Below are positions 1-7,612 of a stretch of DNA of 26,892 bases, one piece after another. Within the stretch, counting starts at the first letter, position 1. Every line of letters starts with the position of its first letter. The DNA is from CAZUZS01 sp964624795 (GTDB lineage: Bacteria; Calditrichota; Calditrichia; RBG-13-44-9): positions 1 through 26,892 of the forward strand of contig CAZUZS010000069.1 in the NCBI GenBank assembly GCA_964624795.1, given 5' to 3'. The notes under the pieces were generated by a model. That model was not told the DNA's origin. It saw only the letters and a list, made by a program, of their open reading frames with translations, and made no database searches. The translations under genes were made by a program, and so were the position numbers.

Positions 1-984
1 ATGTCAAATATCTTTTTAACAGGTGCAACCGGATTCGTGGGAAGTTTTGTTGCCGAAAAACTGGCGGAACAGGGACATCGCGTCACCTGTCTGGTTCGCA
101 AGAGCAGTAACCTGCGATGGATAAAAGACTTACCTGTCCGTTTTCTGAATGCTGATATTTTTGATCCTGCTACCTTTAAAGATACATTGAAAAATGCCGA
201 ATATGTGCTCCATGTTGCGGGGGTTACCAAAGCTGCTAATCCGGATGACTTTTACCACGGTAATGTTGAGGCGACAAAAGTTCTGGCAGAGGCTGCAATT
301 ACGCATTGTCCGAATTTGGAGCGGTTTCTGGTCGTCAGCAGCCAGGCAGCTGTTGGCCCGTCACCCGGCACTGATTCCGTGGATGAAGCACACCCGTTTC
401 ATCCGTTAACTGATTATGGGAAAAGCAAGATGGAGTGCGAGCTGTTTCTTCAGTCTTTGAGCGGCAAATTTCCCGTTACCATAATCAGGCCGCCTTCGGT
501 TTATGGTCCCCGCGATACGGATATTTATCATTTTTTTAAGAATATGAAATATAGAGTGAATCTCCAGGTCGGGAATATTGACCAGCTCATCAGTCTTGTA
601 TATGTGGAGGATCTTGCAGCAGGTATCATTCAGGCGGCGTTTTCGCCCGCCAGTGCAGGCAAAACCTACTTCCTTTGTGAGGACAAACCGTACCGCTGGT
701 CGCAGATGGCCGAGCTTACATCGCAAATCATGGGACACGGATATATGACGCTCAGGATACCATTCTCGCTGGTAAAGCTCATCGCCGGCGGGCTGGAATC
801 TGTTTCAAAAATAAGAAATAAGCCGACCATTCTAAATCGCCAGAAAATGGAAGAGATCAGGCAAAGCAACTGGTCAATTTCCTCCCGCAGGGCGCAACAG
901 GATTTTGATTACCGGACCCAATATCCATTGCCAACCGGCTTGAAGAAGACAATCGGCTGGTACCGCGAGAATGGATGGCTGTAA
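1..984 (+). CDS. NAD(P)-dependent extended SDR epimerase/dehydratase
   Basis: Seen: a 327-residue protein opening with a Rossmann strand and the GATGFVG dinucleotide-binding motif (residues 8-14). It has the catalytic-type YGKSK pair (Tyr139, Lys143), the preceding serines in VVSS (about 111-114) and a downstream RPPSVYGPRD segment. These are hallmarks of extended short-chain dehydrogenases such as nucleotide-sugar epimerases, dehydratases and 3-beta-HSD-like enzymes. The length is normal for the family. The ATG is the first base of the window, so a longer N-terminus cannot be excluded, but the glycine motif sits at the usual distance from this Met. Substrate is unknown. A sugar-nucleotide role would fit the glycan cluster at 5.4-11.7 kb, but this gene is on the opposite strand and not adjacent, so the link is inference. 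Confidence 0.85.
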   Translation: MSNIFLTGATGFVGSFVAEKLAEQGHRVTCLVRKSSNLRWIKDLPVRFLNADIFDPATFKDTLKNAEYVLHVAGVTKAANPDDFYHGNVEATKVLAEAAITHCPNLERFLVVSSQAAVGPSPGTDSVDEAHPFHPLTDYGKSKMECELFLQSLSGKFPVTIIRPPSVYGPRDTDIYHFFKNMKYRVNLQVGNIDQLISLVYVEDLAAGIIQAAFSPASAGKTYFLCEDKPYRWSQMAELTSQIMGHGYMTLRIPFSLVKLIAGGLESVSKIRNKPTILNRQKMEEIRQSNWSISSRRAQQDFDYRTQYPLPTGLKKTIGWYRENGWL

Positions 985-1159
985 ACGATTTGAATATTTA
1001 GAATGACAGATGCAAAAAATTTCGTGCAATACAATTCCAAATGAAATGCCGTACCCACTTTTGTGCTTACAAGTATAAATCAGCAAGCGTATCGGAGGCA
1101 GACCGGAATTCCGAAGCTGCCAAGTGGTGAAATCAAAATGAAAAAAAATAGAGGAAGAA

Positions 1160-2446
1160 ATGGCATTAACCCCCGAAGAAGAACAGCGGTTGCGTGATGA
1201 GATCCGGAAAAAACTGGAAGAACGGGAAAGAAAAGAAACGCAACATAAAATTCAAAGTGAAGAAGAAAAACGGGAGCAACTGGAAGAACGCTTGCGTGCC
1301 AAAATAAAAGAGGAAGAGGAAGAAAAGTTCTACAGCGAAAAAGGTTATGTGAAATATAAAAACCGCCACGGGGAAATTGAGTGGCTGCTTCCGGAAGATG
1401 CGGAAAGAAGGAAAAACTCCCGCAGAAAGCACAAGCCCACTACGCACCATTATCACAAACGACGAGCATTGCGAAACACGCTCATAAATACCGCGTTGGT
1501 TGTGGGAGCCTTGTTGGTTTTGGCGTTTCTCTATAAATACAACCCTGGGAAAGCCCCCAAGACCGGCTCATTGTTGGTGCAAACCGACATCCCCGGTGCT
1601 GCAGTTTATATTGATGGCGATCGATTGGGATACTTTACCCCGGATACAATTGCGAAATTGACCCTCGGCAAACATTTTGTTTCCGTGTTTAAAGAAGGGT
1701 ACGCGGCAATTCCGCCAATGGCCGCTGTGCAACTTGTTAAAAATCGGCTTGCAGCGGTTTCTTTTGAGTTGAAGAATTCATATACAATGTCTGCCATCAG
1801 GCTAAAGGTAAATGTAAACGGGTGCCAATTGTATGTCGACGGCTTGCCTTTTCAGATTGGAAAGGACAATATTGCCAAAGTGCCGTATGGCTATCATACC
1901 TTCATGGTCGTAAAGAGTGGATACATTGGCAATCCTTCCTACCGGCGCCTGCTGATTGAAAAAGCCGACACTACTGATGTTGAGTTTGAGTTGCTGCCGG
2001 ACACTGATATTGGCTACCTGCAGGTCTCCGACAATCTGTTTACCGGATATGTTTATCTGGACCGGGATTTCAGCGGAATGCAGGCACGCGGCGATCTGTT
2101 GCCGGTGCGATCCGGGACTTATGAGGTGCGGGTTCGGAAGAATGGCTTTGCATGTCTGCCGGACAGCCAGCTTGTCAATATTCTTCCCGGCGAAAAACGC
2201 ATGGTGGTGTTCCGGCTTTTGCCGCAAAGTAGAAATTTGGCGATGAATATTCGCACAGAATCGCCTGGAGCGGCAATTTTTGTCGATGGCGAATGGCTGC
2301 CGTTTACAACCCCGGTTGACGGAATTGATCTCTCTCCGGGAAGCCATTTTGTCAATCTGGTGAGAGATTCGCTGCAATATGCCCAGCGGGATGTCCCCAT
2401 GTACGCCGGCGAACGTTCCAATTTGAATTTTGAATTCAAATTTTAG
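1160..2446 (+). CDS. Membrane-anchored PEGA-repeat protein with N-terminal coiled coil
   Basis: Seen: 428 residues. Residues 1-56 are almost entirely Glu/Lys/Arg/Gln with Leu spacing, a predicted charged coiled coil. A basic, His-rich stretch (83-103) precedes one hydrophobic helix (about 107-126). The rest is four degenerate PEGA-like beta modules at about 136-205, 212-279, 285-354 and 360-428, with recurrent 'VYIDGDRLG', 'LYVDGLP' and 'IFVDGEWL' cores followed by 'G.H.V.V...GY'. PEGA domains are small beta folds common in surface and S-layer-associated proteins. The basic residues before the helix suggest an N-in topology, with the coiled coil in the cytoplasm and the PEGA repeats outside (inference). 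The start has GAGGA at 1151-1155. The gene stands alone, with 175 bp upstream and 201 bp downstream. Specific function unknown. Confidence 0.82.
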   Translation: MALTPEEEQRLRDEIRKKLEERERKETQHKIQSEEEKREQLEERLRAKIKEEEEEKFYSEKGYVKYKNRHGEIEWLLPEDAERRKNSRRKHKPTTHHYHKRRALRNTLINTALVVGALLVLAFLYKYNPGKAPKTGSLLVQTDIPGAAVYIDGDRLGYFTPDTIAKLTLGKHFVSVFKEGYAAIPPMAAVQLVKNRLAAVSFELKNSYTMSAIRLKVNVNGCQLYVDGLPFQIGKDNIAKVPYGYHTFMVVKSGYIGNPSYRRLLIEKADTTDVEFELLPDTDIGYLQVSDNLFTGYVYLDRDFSGMQARGDLLPVRSGTYEVRVRKNGFACLPDSQLVNILPGEKRMVVFRLLPQSRNLAMNIRTESPGAAIFVDGEWLPFTTPVDGIDLSPGSHFVNLVRDSLQYAQRDVPMYAGERSNLNFEFKF

Positions 2447-2523
2447 CTTTACAGAAAAATTAGTCCCCGGCTTTAGTTTGCCAACGAAACGTTTGGCGGG
2501 CTGCGCGGATAATGTGATGGGAA

Positions 2524-2553
2524 TTGAACAATCTGACCGGTGCTGCATAAAAT
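2524..2553 (+). promoter_or_regulatory. Candidate sigma-70-like promoter for bshC
   Basis: TTGAAC (2524-2529) and TAAAAT (2548-2553) are separated by 18 bp, about 95 bp upstream of the bshC start, in the 201-bp gap after the PEGA gene. Only the spacing and partial consensus support it. Promoters of FCB bacteria can differ from this pattern. Confidence 0.25.
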
Positions 2554-2647
2554 AACTGTTTTTTTATGAACTGGATTCATCCTGTTGAAATAGTCTATTC
2601 AGTTTTCCGTGGCAGCTTAACCAACATCATCTTCGAAAAGGCCTGAA

Positions 2648-4285
2648 ATGGAAAACCGGTTTGAAATGCGCCCGATAAGGATCGAGGAAAACTCCTCGCT
2701 GTTTGAAGATTTCCTCTATGATTATTCGCGTGTGGCGAAGTTCTTTTCCTGGGAATATCCCGGGGAAGTCGAACAGTGTGTACAGGCCCGACTCGCCCGG
2801 TATTCCATCCGGCAAAAAGTGCGTGACATATTGCTGGACCAGAATCGCGGCTGGGATGCCCCGGCATCGACCATCGGTAATATCGAAAAAATTGGCAGGG
2901 AAAATACCCTGGCGGTGGTCACCGGCCAGCAGGCCGGATTATACGGCGGCCCGCTGTACACGGTTTACAAGGTGATCACAGCGATAAAACTGGCGACTCA
3001 CCTCGAGCAAAAACACAGCGAGTTTAGTTTTGTGCCCTGTTTTTGGATGGAAGTCGGCGATAACGACTACCGGGAAATCAACCATTTTCATCTGTTGAAT
3101 GTTGAAAATGAAGTGGTGCGTCTGGAGCTGCCGGACGAGCCGGGAAATTTCCATTCTGTATCTGCGCGGGAAATTCCGGCGGAGATCGAGGAAATTCATA
3201 AAAAACTGCGGGAAATCTGCCCGCCCAGCGAATTTCAGGCAGATGTACTTTCGCGCGCCAATGATATTTACAAAGCCGGCAGGTCATTTTCTGATTCGTT
3301 TGCCCGTTGGCTGCTGAGTGTTTTCGGCGATTATGGCCTGGTGGTAATGAATCCGACTGGCAGCGAATTTGGCGAACTGGCACGGCCGCTGTTCCGTACG
3401 GCGCTGGAGAAGCACCAGCAAATCCGGTACGAATTCGAGACAGTGAGCCGGGAACTGAAAAACATCGGATATCACACCCAGGTTGCACTCAGCGAAAACC
3501 AGACCTTGTTGTTCTATGAAACAGAGGATGGTGCCCGTTCACGGGTTGACGCCGGCAAAGACGGATTTGAAATCCGGCATCACCAGCAGCCGATTCAAAT
3601 GGGATTCAAAGACCTCGAAAATGAGATTGGGCGCCGTCCGCAGCGTTTTTCACCTAATGTTGCACTGCGTCCCGTACTGCAGGATTTTCTTCTGCCCACG
3701 GTAGCATACGTCGGAGGTCCTGGTGAAATTAGCTACGCAGCGCAGCTAAAACCGGTTTATCGTGCGCTGGGAGTCGAACAGCCCATCTTTATTTCCAGGG
3801 CGAGAGTCACGCTGGTAGAAAAGAAGATTCAAAAAGTAGTAGAAAAATTTAGGCTGGACTATTCGGAAATATTTGAATATAGGGATAAAATTGCAGATGA
3901 GTTCGTCCGGAGAAATACAGGCGAAAATTTGCAAAAAGAATTCAGCGAGGCAGAGCACCAGTTCGCTGAAATTTTGTCAAAACTGGAGGGGTATCTAACC
4001 GGGATCGATCCATCGCTTCACGCCGGTGTTGAAAAAACGCAGGAGCACATTCAGCAAGGTCTCCAAATCCTTCGCGGCAAGGCGAGTGAAATGCTGAAAA
4101 AGAAAATGGAAACCGAAGTCCGCCAGTTGGACAAACTGGCGAGCAACCTCTTTCCCGATGGGAATTACCAGGAGCGGATCGTGAATGTCTTGCATTATTT
4201 GGTGAGGTACGGTCCCGGATTTCTGGCATCACTGCACGATGCGATCTCCGTGGAAACCGCGCAGCACCAACTGGTGCTGCTTTAG
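2648..4285 (+). CDS. bshC: Bacillithiol synthase, cysteine-adding enzyme BshC
   Basis: BshC catalyses the last step of bacillithiol synthesis, adding cysteine to glucosaminyl-malate in the cytoplasm. Seen: 545 residues, close to the usual family length of about 540. The N-terminal Rossmann-like part carries the signature VVTGQQAGLYGGPLYTVYK (about 90-108), followed by the CFWMEVGDNDYREINH block. A central segment reads LPTVAYVGGPGEISYAAQL. The C-terminal helical region has a long coiled coil (about 420-500) ending in the typical LFPDGNYQERIVN block. The ATG at 2648 has AAAAGG at 2635-2640. The partner genes bshA (glycosyltransferase to malate) and bshB (LmbE-type deacetylase) are not in the window; the GT genes at 6.6 and 10.7 kb sit in a glycan cluster and are not good bshA candidates. 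Identification is firm; in vivo production of bacillithiol is inferred. Confidence 0.95.
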   Translation: MENRFEMRPIRIEENSSLFEDFLYDYSRVAKFFSWEYPGEVEQCVQARLARYSIRQKVRDILLDQNRGWDAPASTIGNIEKIGRENTLAVVTGQQAGLYGGPLYTVYKVITAIKLATHLEQKHSEFSFVPCFWMEVGDNDYREINHFHLLNVENEVVRLELPDEPGNFHSVSAREIPAEIEEIHKKLREICPPSEFQADVLSRANDIYKAGRSFSDSFARWLLSVFGDYGLVVMNPTGSEFGELARPLFRTALEKHQQIRYEFETVSRELKNIGYHTQVALSENQTLLFYETEDGARSRVDAGKDGFEIRHHQQPIQMGFKDLENEIGRRPQRFSPNVALRPVLQDFLLPTVAYVGGPGEISYAAQLKPVYRALGVEQPIFISRARVTLVEKKIQKVVEKFRLDYSEIFEYRDKIADEFVRRNTGENLQKEFSEAEHQFAEILSKLEGYLTGIDPSLHAGVEKTQEHIQQGLQILRGKASEMLKKKMETEVRQLDKLASNLFPDGNYQERIVNVLHYLVRYGPGFLASLHDAISVETAQHQLVLL

Positions 4286-4354
4286 CTGGCGCTTTCTAAG
4301 GAAAAGTTAAATGAAATCATATTCTGATTTTTGCCTGATCAAAAAGAAGTTGGT

Positions 4355-5302
4355 ATGAAAAGAAAGAGATTAGCGCTGTTCACCAGGCGGTATATTTTCA
4401 TTTCCCTACTGTTGCTTGCCGGGACTGCTGCAACCCAGGAAATACAGGGTTTCAATTACGAAAAGATGTTTCAGACATTAGGTGAGAAGAAAGAATGGAC
4501 CGCGACCTCCGGGCCCCAAATGCTGGTGGGTCGCGACCTGCTGCAGGCTAATCCCGATATTGCGGAATACATGGCTGAATATGGCGTAGAGAAAATCTAC
4601 CGTTGTCGCTACCAAATCGGGAACGATAGCGCCGCGGTCAATCTGGCTCTGCTTAAAATTCCGAATCAAATCCTGGCGTTTGGGCTGTACTCTGTTGAAA
4701 AGTCACCTTCTCTGAAATTCATGAATCTTGGATTCGAAGCATTTGTTACCGGTCGCCGGCTCGTCTGCTGGTACGGAGAATACCTTATCGTCTCCGAGGC
4801 TTCCGATACACTGGATGAGCACATCAAGGATGCCGGGCAAATTGCAGAGGAATTGACTCGTCTCCTTCCTAAACAGAAAAGGAATACCCCCGTTCTCGAC
4901 GCCCTGCCGGAAAAAAACAGGGTGGAACACTCCGAAAAATTCTATGTTCGCCATTGGCTGGATCAGGGCTATTTCCGAAATATCTATTATGCCGACTACT
5001 ACACATCCGGTGGATATTCCCGGATTTTTGTAATCGATAACGGCTCCACTGCCGCTGCGGACAGCAATTTCTGGCGCTACTACAGTTTCATCAAAGACCA
5101 GGCGCACACGCTGGACGAAAAGTTGAACCTTGCCACGGATTATTTTGTAGTTGATGAACCGCTGTGGGGCAAAACTGTTCTCACCAAGAAAAACCGGATC
5201 ATTTACGGCGTACTCGATTTCCATGAAAAGAGTTGGACCGAGGATCGTTTGGCAGAAATCCTGAATAAGCTGAAAAAAAGAAAAGTAGTCAAATCCGGCT
5301 AA
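4355..5302 (+). CDS. Exported protein of unknown function (weak DUF6599 resemblance)
   Basis: Seen: 315 residues from the ATG at 4355. I prefer this start to an in-frame TTG at 4331 because it opens directly into a signal peptide: basic MKRKRLALFTRRY, a hydrophobic core (about 13-23), then a small-residue cleavage region near AAT-Q. The mature part has no further membrane helix. The segment with 'ADIAEYMAEYGVEKIYRCRY'-like order (D.L....IAEYM.EYG...IYR..Y, then LA.LKIPNQILAFGLYSVE) resembles the DUF6599 pattern of an aromatic/Gly-rich block followed by an 'AFG.YS.E' block. This is from memory of the family and is weak. It lies 69 bp after bshC on the same strand and may be cotranscribed. Probably periplasmic or cell-surface; function unknown. 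Confidence 0.72.
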   Translation: MKRKRLALFTRRYIFISLLLLAGTAATQEIQGFNYEKMFQTLGEKKEWTATSGPQMLVGRDLLQANPDIAEYMAEYGVEKIYRCRYQIGNDSAAVNLALLKIPNQILAFGLYSVEKSPSLKFMNLGFEAFVTGRRLVCWYGEYLIVSEASDTLDEHIKDAGQIAEELTRLLPKQKRNTPVLDALPEKNRVEHSEKFYVRHWLDQGYFRNIYYADYYTSGGYSRIFVIDNGSTAAADSNFWRYYSFIKDQAHTLDEKLNLATDYFVVDEPLWGKTVLTKKNRIIYGVLDFHEKSWTEDRLAEILNKLKKRKVVKSG

Positions 5303-5379
5303 AGTGATTGGCTGCAAACGGCGCCTGCTGGTTTTTCTTTCCTGAAAAAAATAATATCACGTATTGACGGCAGAAATAA

Positions 5380-6501
5380 TCAAATCTTTTTCTGCAGGAT
5401 TTCGGCAATCTTTGCGGCTGCTCCGCCGCTCCCGAAAGGAAATGCCGGACGAGACATTCTTTCAAAAAGCGTCCGGTCTGATAATAGATCGCCTGCCGCT
5501 TTCACGATGCTGCCTTTTTCCACACCCACCAGAATTCCGTTTCCGGATTCAACCAGCTCGTTGCGCTCAGTAGTTTTTCGCAAAATGAGCACCGGTTTTC
5601 CCAGGGCCGGCGCTTCTTCCTGGATTCCGCCGGAATCGGTAAGCACCAGGTGCGATAATTCCATTACCCGAATAAAATTGATGTAATCCAGCGGCGAAAT
5701 CAGGTGAATTCGTTTATCAAACGGAAGATATTTCTTAACCGCTTTTTGAACTTCAGGATTGGGGTGCACAGGGAAAATAAATTCGACATCGGCGAACAGT
5801 CCAAGCAATGCTGCAACCGCCGCGAAAATATTTTTCTGCGGTTCTCCGAAATTTTCCCGGCGGTGCGTAGTCAGCAGAATTTGTCTTTTCTTCCAGTCGA
5901 TGTGTCTCAGTTCAGCCGGCAGCGATTTCGTTTTGTGCTCAGACTTCAGGATTTGTTGCAGTGCATCGATTACCGGGTTGCCAGTAATGTAGATTGACTC
6001 AGGCGCCACATTTTCCTTCAGCAGGTTGGACTGGTTGGCATCGGTTGCGGCAAAATGAAGGGTGGCAAGCCGTGTGATCAGCCGCCGGTTCATCTCTTCA
6101 GGGAATGGGTTGTAACGGTCTCCGGTGCGCAGGCCCGCTTCCACATGCGCTACCGGGATTTGCCGGTAAAATGCCCCCAGTGCCGCCGCCATCGCGGAAG
6201 TAGTGTCGCCCTGCACCAGCACACATGCCGGCTTTTCACGGGCATAAATCATTTTGATATTTCGCAGCACGCGAATCGTTACATCATTCGGCTGCTGACG
6301 GCGTTTCATAATGTCCAGGTCGTAGTCCGGCGCGATTTGAAAAAACTCGAGAATAGGCGTCACCATCTCACGATGCTGTGCGGTGAGGATGATTTTTGTC
6401 TCAATAGCCGGTGCAGCATCCTGCAGAGATTTTATCACCGGCGCCAGTTTAATTGCTTCCGGCCTTGTCCCGAAAACGACTACTATTTTCCTTGTTTGCA
6501 T
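5380..6501 (-). CDS. wecB: UDP-N-acetylglucosamine 2-epimerase (non-hydrolysing)
   Basis: This enzyme interconverts UDP-GlcNAc and UDP-ManNAc, supplying ManNAc-type sugars to surface glycans; it is cytoplasmic. Seen: 373 residues, the normal length, with N-terminal VVFGTRPEAIKLAPVI, then QGDTTSAMAAALGAF, HVEAGLRTGDRYNPFPEEMNRRL, LLTTHRRENFG, FPVHPNP and LTDSGGIQEEAPALGKPVL. These carry the conserved Asp, two Glu and the His that form the active site in characterised WecB/MnaA enzymes. One departure is RKTTERNE, where most homologues read RDTTERPE. It is the last gene of the leftward glycan cluster, 76 bp downstream of the glycosyltransferase. The start at 6501 lacks a clear Shine-Dalgarno. 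The name mnaA would be equally valid. Confidence 0.95.
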   Translation of the reverse strand: MQTRKIVVVFGTRPEAIKLAPVIKSLQDAAPAIETKIILTAQHREMVTPILEFFQIAPDYDLDIMKRRQQPNDVTIRVLRNIKMIYAREKPACVLVQGDTTSAMAAALGAFYRQIPVAHVEAGLRTGDRYNPFPEEMNRRLITRLATLHFAATDANQSNLLKENVAPESIYITGNPVIDALQQILKSEHKTKSLPAELRHIDWKKRQILLTTHRRENFGEPQKNIFAAVAALLGLFADVEFIFPVHPNPEVQKAVKKYLPFDKRIHLISPLDYINFIRVMELSHLVLTDSGGIQEEAPALGKPVLILRKTTERNELVESGNGILVGVEKGSIVKAAGDLLSDRTLFERMSRPAFPFGSGGAAAKIAEILQKKI

Positions 6502-6577
6502 TGTCTTACGTGTTTCTATTACCGGTTGATTTACCGATTTAATTTTGCCAAATCGACTCAGTGCACACCAACGCTGG

Positions 6578-7612
6578 TCAGCTATTCAACAACTCCTGGT
6601 AAGCTGCAGCGGTTTTGGCGGCTACCTGCGGCCACAGGAAGTTCTGCCGGATATGCTGCTGTAATTCAGTAGAATTCGTGCGGTTGAGAGAATGTTCAAT
6701 CCCCGCTTTTATCGAGGAAACCGACTTTGGCTTCACGTAGACGGCCATGTCCTTGAAATACTCCCGTGTTCCGCCTGCACCTGTGATGGCAATTTTGGCG
6801 CCGGCGAGCCCGGCCTCCAGCGCTGCGATTCCCGGCGTCTCGAAAAATGAAGGAAGCACAAATGTGTCGCACGCTGCGTAGGCCGATTCCAGCAAGTGCG
6901 AGTCGTTGGGTAATCCTTCAATGATGGTTATGTTTTTATTCTGCGCCGCCTCCTCCAGGCATTGCCGACCATACGCATTTCTGAAAACCTTGCCGATAAA
7001 CACTGCGGGACAATCGATCTTTTTTAGGGCACGAATCAGGGAAAGGGTGTTTTTACGATACGATCCGATAGTTCCCACATAAAGAATAAAATCTTTAAAG
7101 CCATATTTCTTTATGAATAACCCGGAATCAGTATCCAGGAATCGCTCCTCTACCCCGTTGGGGATGGTCCTGATCTTAGCTGCATCAATGCCCAGCCCAC
7201 GCTCAACCAGCCGGGCTTCTTCTCCCGTGTTGGGCAGTACGCCACCGGAAAGCGCACAGATGTTGTGCAAAATCCCGTAGTCGGTGAAGATCCCCTTGAA
7301 CATCATTTTACTGAGCTTTTCCACCTCTCTTGTGAAGCGCAAAAACCAGGGATTGTGCATGGTGAAAAAAATTGTTGAAACCACATAATTTATTCCCAAA
7401 TCGTGAAGGCGCATGGCAAGGTCAAAAGTAGTCAGGTTGGCGCCAAATATGTGGAAAAAATCGATTGCTCCCTGGGAGTAATTCTTCCAGGGATCGAAAA
7501 ATTCCACCTCGACGCCGTTCGCCGGCAGGAATTGAGCGGTTTTGCGCAACTGGGTGCTGGCCCCCCCGTGAACCATGAAATTGGCATGTGGTGCGGCGAC
7601 ACAAACTTTCAT
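6578..7612 (-). CDS. Family 4-type glycosyltransferase
   Basis: Seen: 344 residues with a GT-B layout. The N-terminal half begins MKVCVAAPHANFMVHGGAST, including the glycine-rich loop of retaining GT4 enzymes. A linker IRTIPNGVEERF leads to a C-terminal Rossmann half with ILYVGTIGSYRKN (nucleotide-binding start) and the EX7E signature in FFETPGIAALEAGLAG. No membrane helix is seen, so it is cytoplasmic or peripheral. The ATG at 7612 overlaps the stop of the upstream deacetylase-like gene by 4 bp (ATGA) and has GGCGGAG a few bases before it, implying translational coupling. Donor and acceptor sugars cannot be read from sequence. Its place between the flippase and wecB points to assembly of a lipid-linked repeat unit or polysaccharide (inference). 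Confidence 0.88.
   Translation of the reverse strand: MKVCVAAPHANFMVHGGASTQLRKTAQFLPANGVEVEFFDPWKNYSQGAIDFFHIFGANLTTFDLAMRLHDLGINYVVSTIFFTMHNPWFLRFTREVEKLSKMMFKGIFTDYGILHNICALSGGVLPNTGEEARLVERGLGIDAAKIRTIPNGVEERFLDTDSGLFIKKYGFKDFILYVGTIGSYRKNTLSLIRALKKIDCPAVFIGKVFRNAYGRQCLEEAAQNKNITIIEGLPNDSHLLESAYAACDTFVLPSFFETPGIAALEAGLAGAKIAITGAGGTREYFKDMAVYVKPKSVSSIKAGIEHSLNRTNSTELQQHIRQNFLWPQVAAKTAAAYQELLNS

Noticed and set aside
1104..1113. CGGAATTCCG palindrome upstream of the PEGA gene as an operator
   Set aside because: A 10-bp palindrome without other support is too short to call.
1802..2548. 248-codon minus-strand open frame opposite the PEGA gene
   Set aside because: It lies antisense within a gene with clear repeats and a signal-anchor; the translation shows no domain and is a codon-bias shadow.
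5370..5395. GCAGAAA...TTTCTGC inverted repeat at the wecB stop as a terminator
   Set aside because: The stem is only 7 bp, A/T-rich, overlaps the stop codon and lacks an immediate T tract on the minus strand.
6055..6672. 205-codon plus-strand open frame opposite wecB
   Set aside because: It is antisense to the highly conserved WecB motifs and has no recognisable domain or ribosome site.
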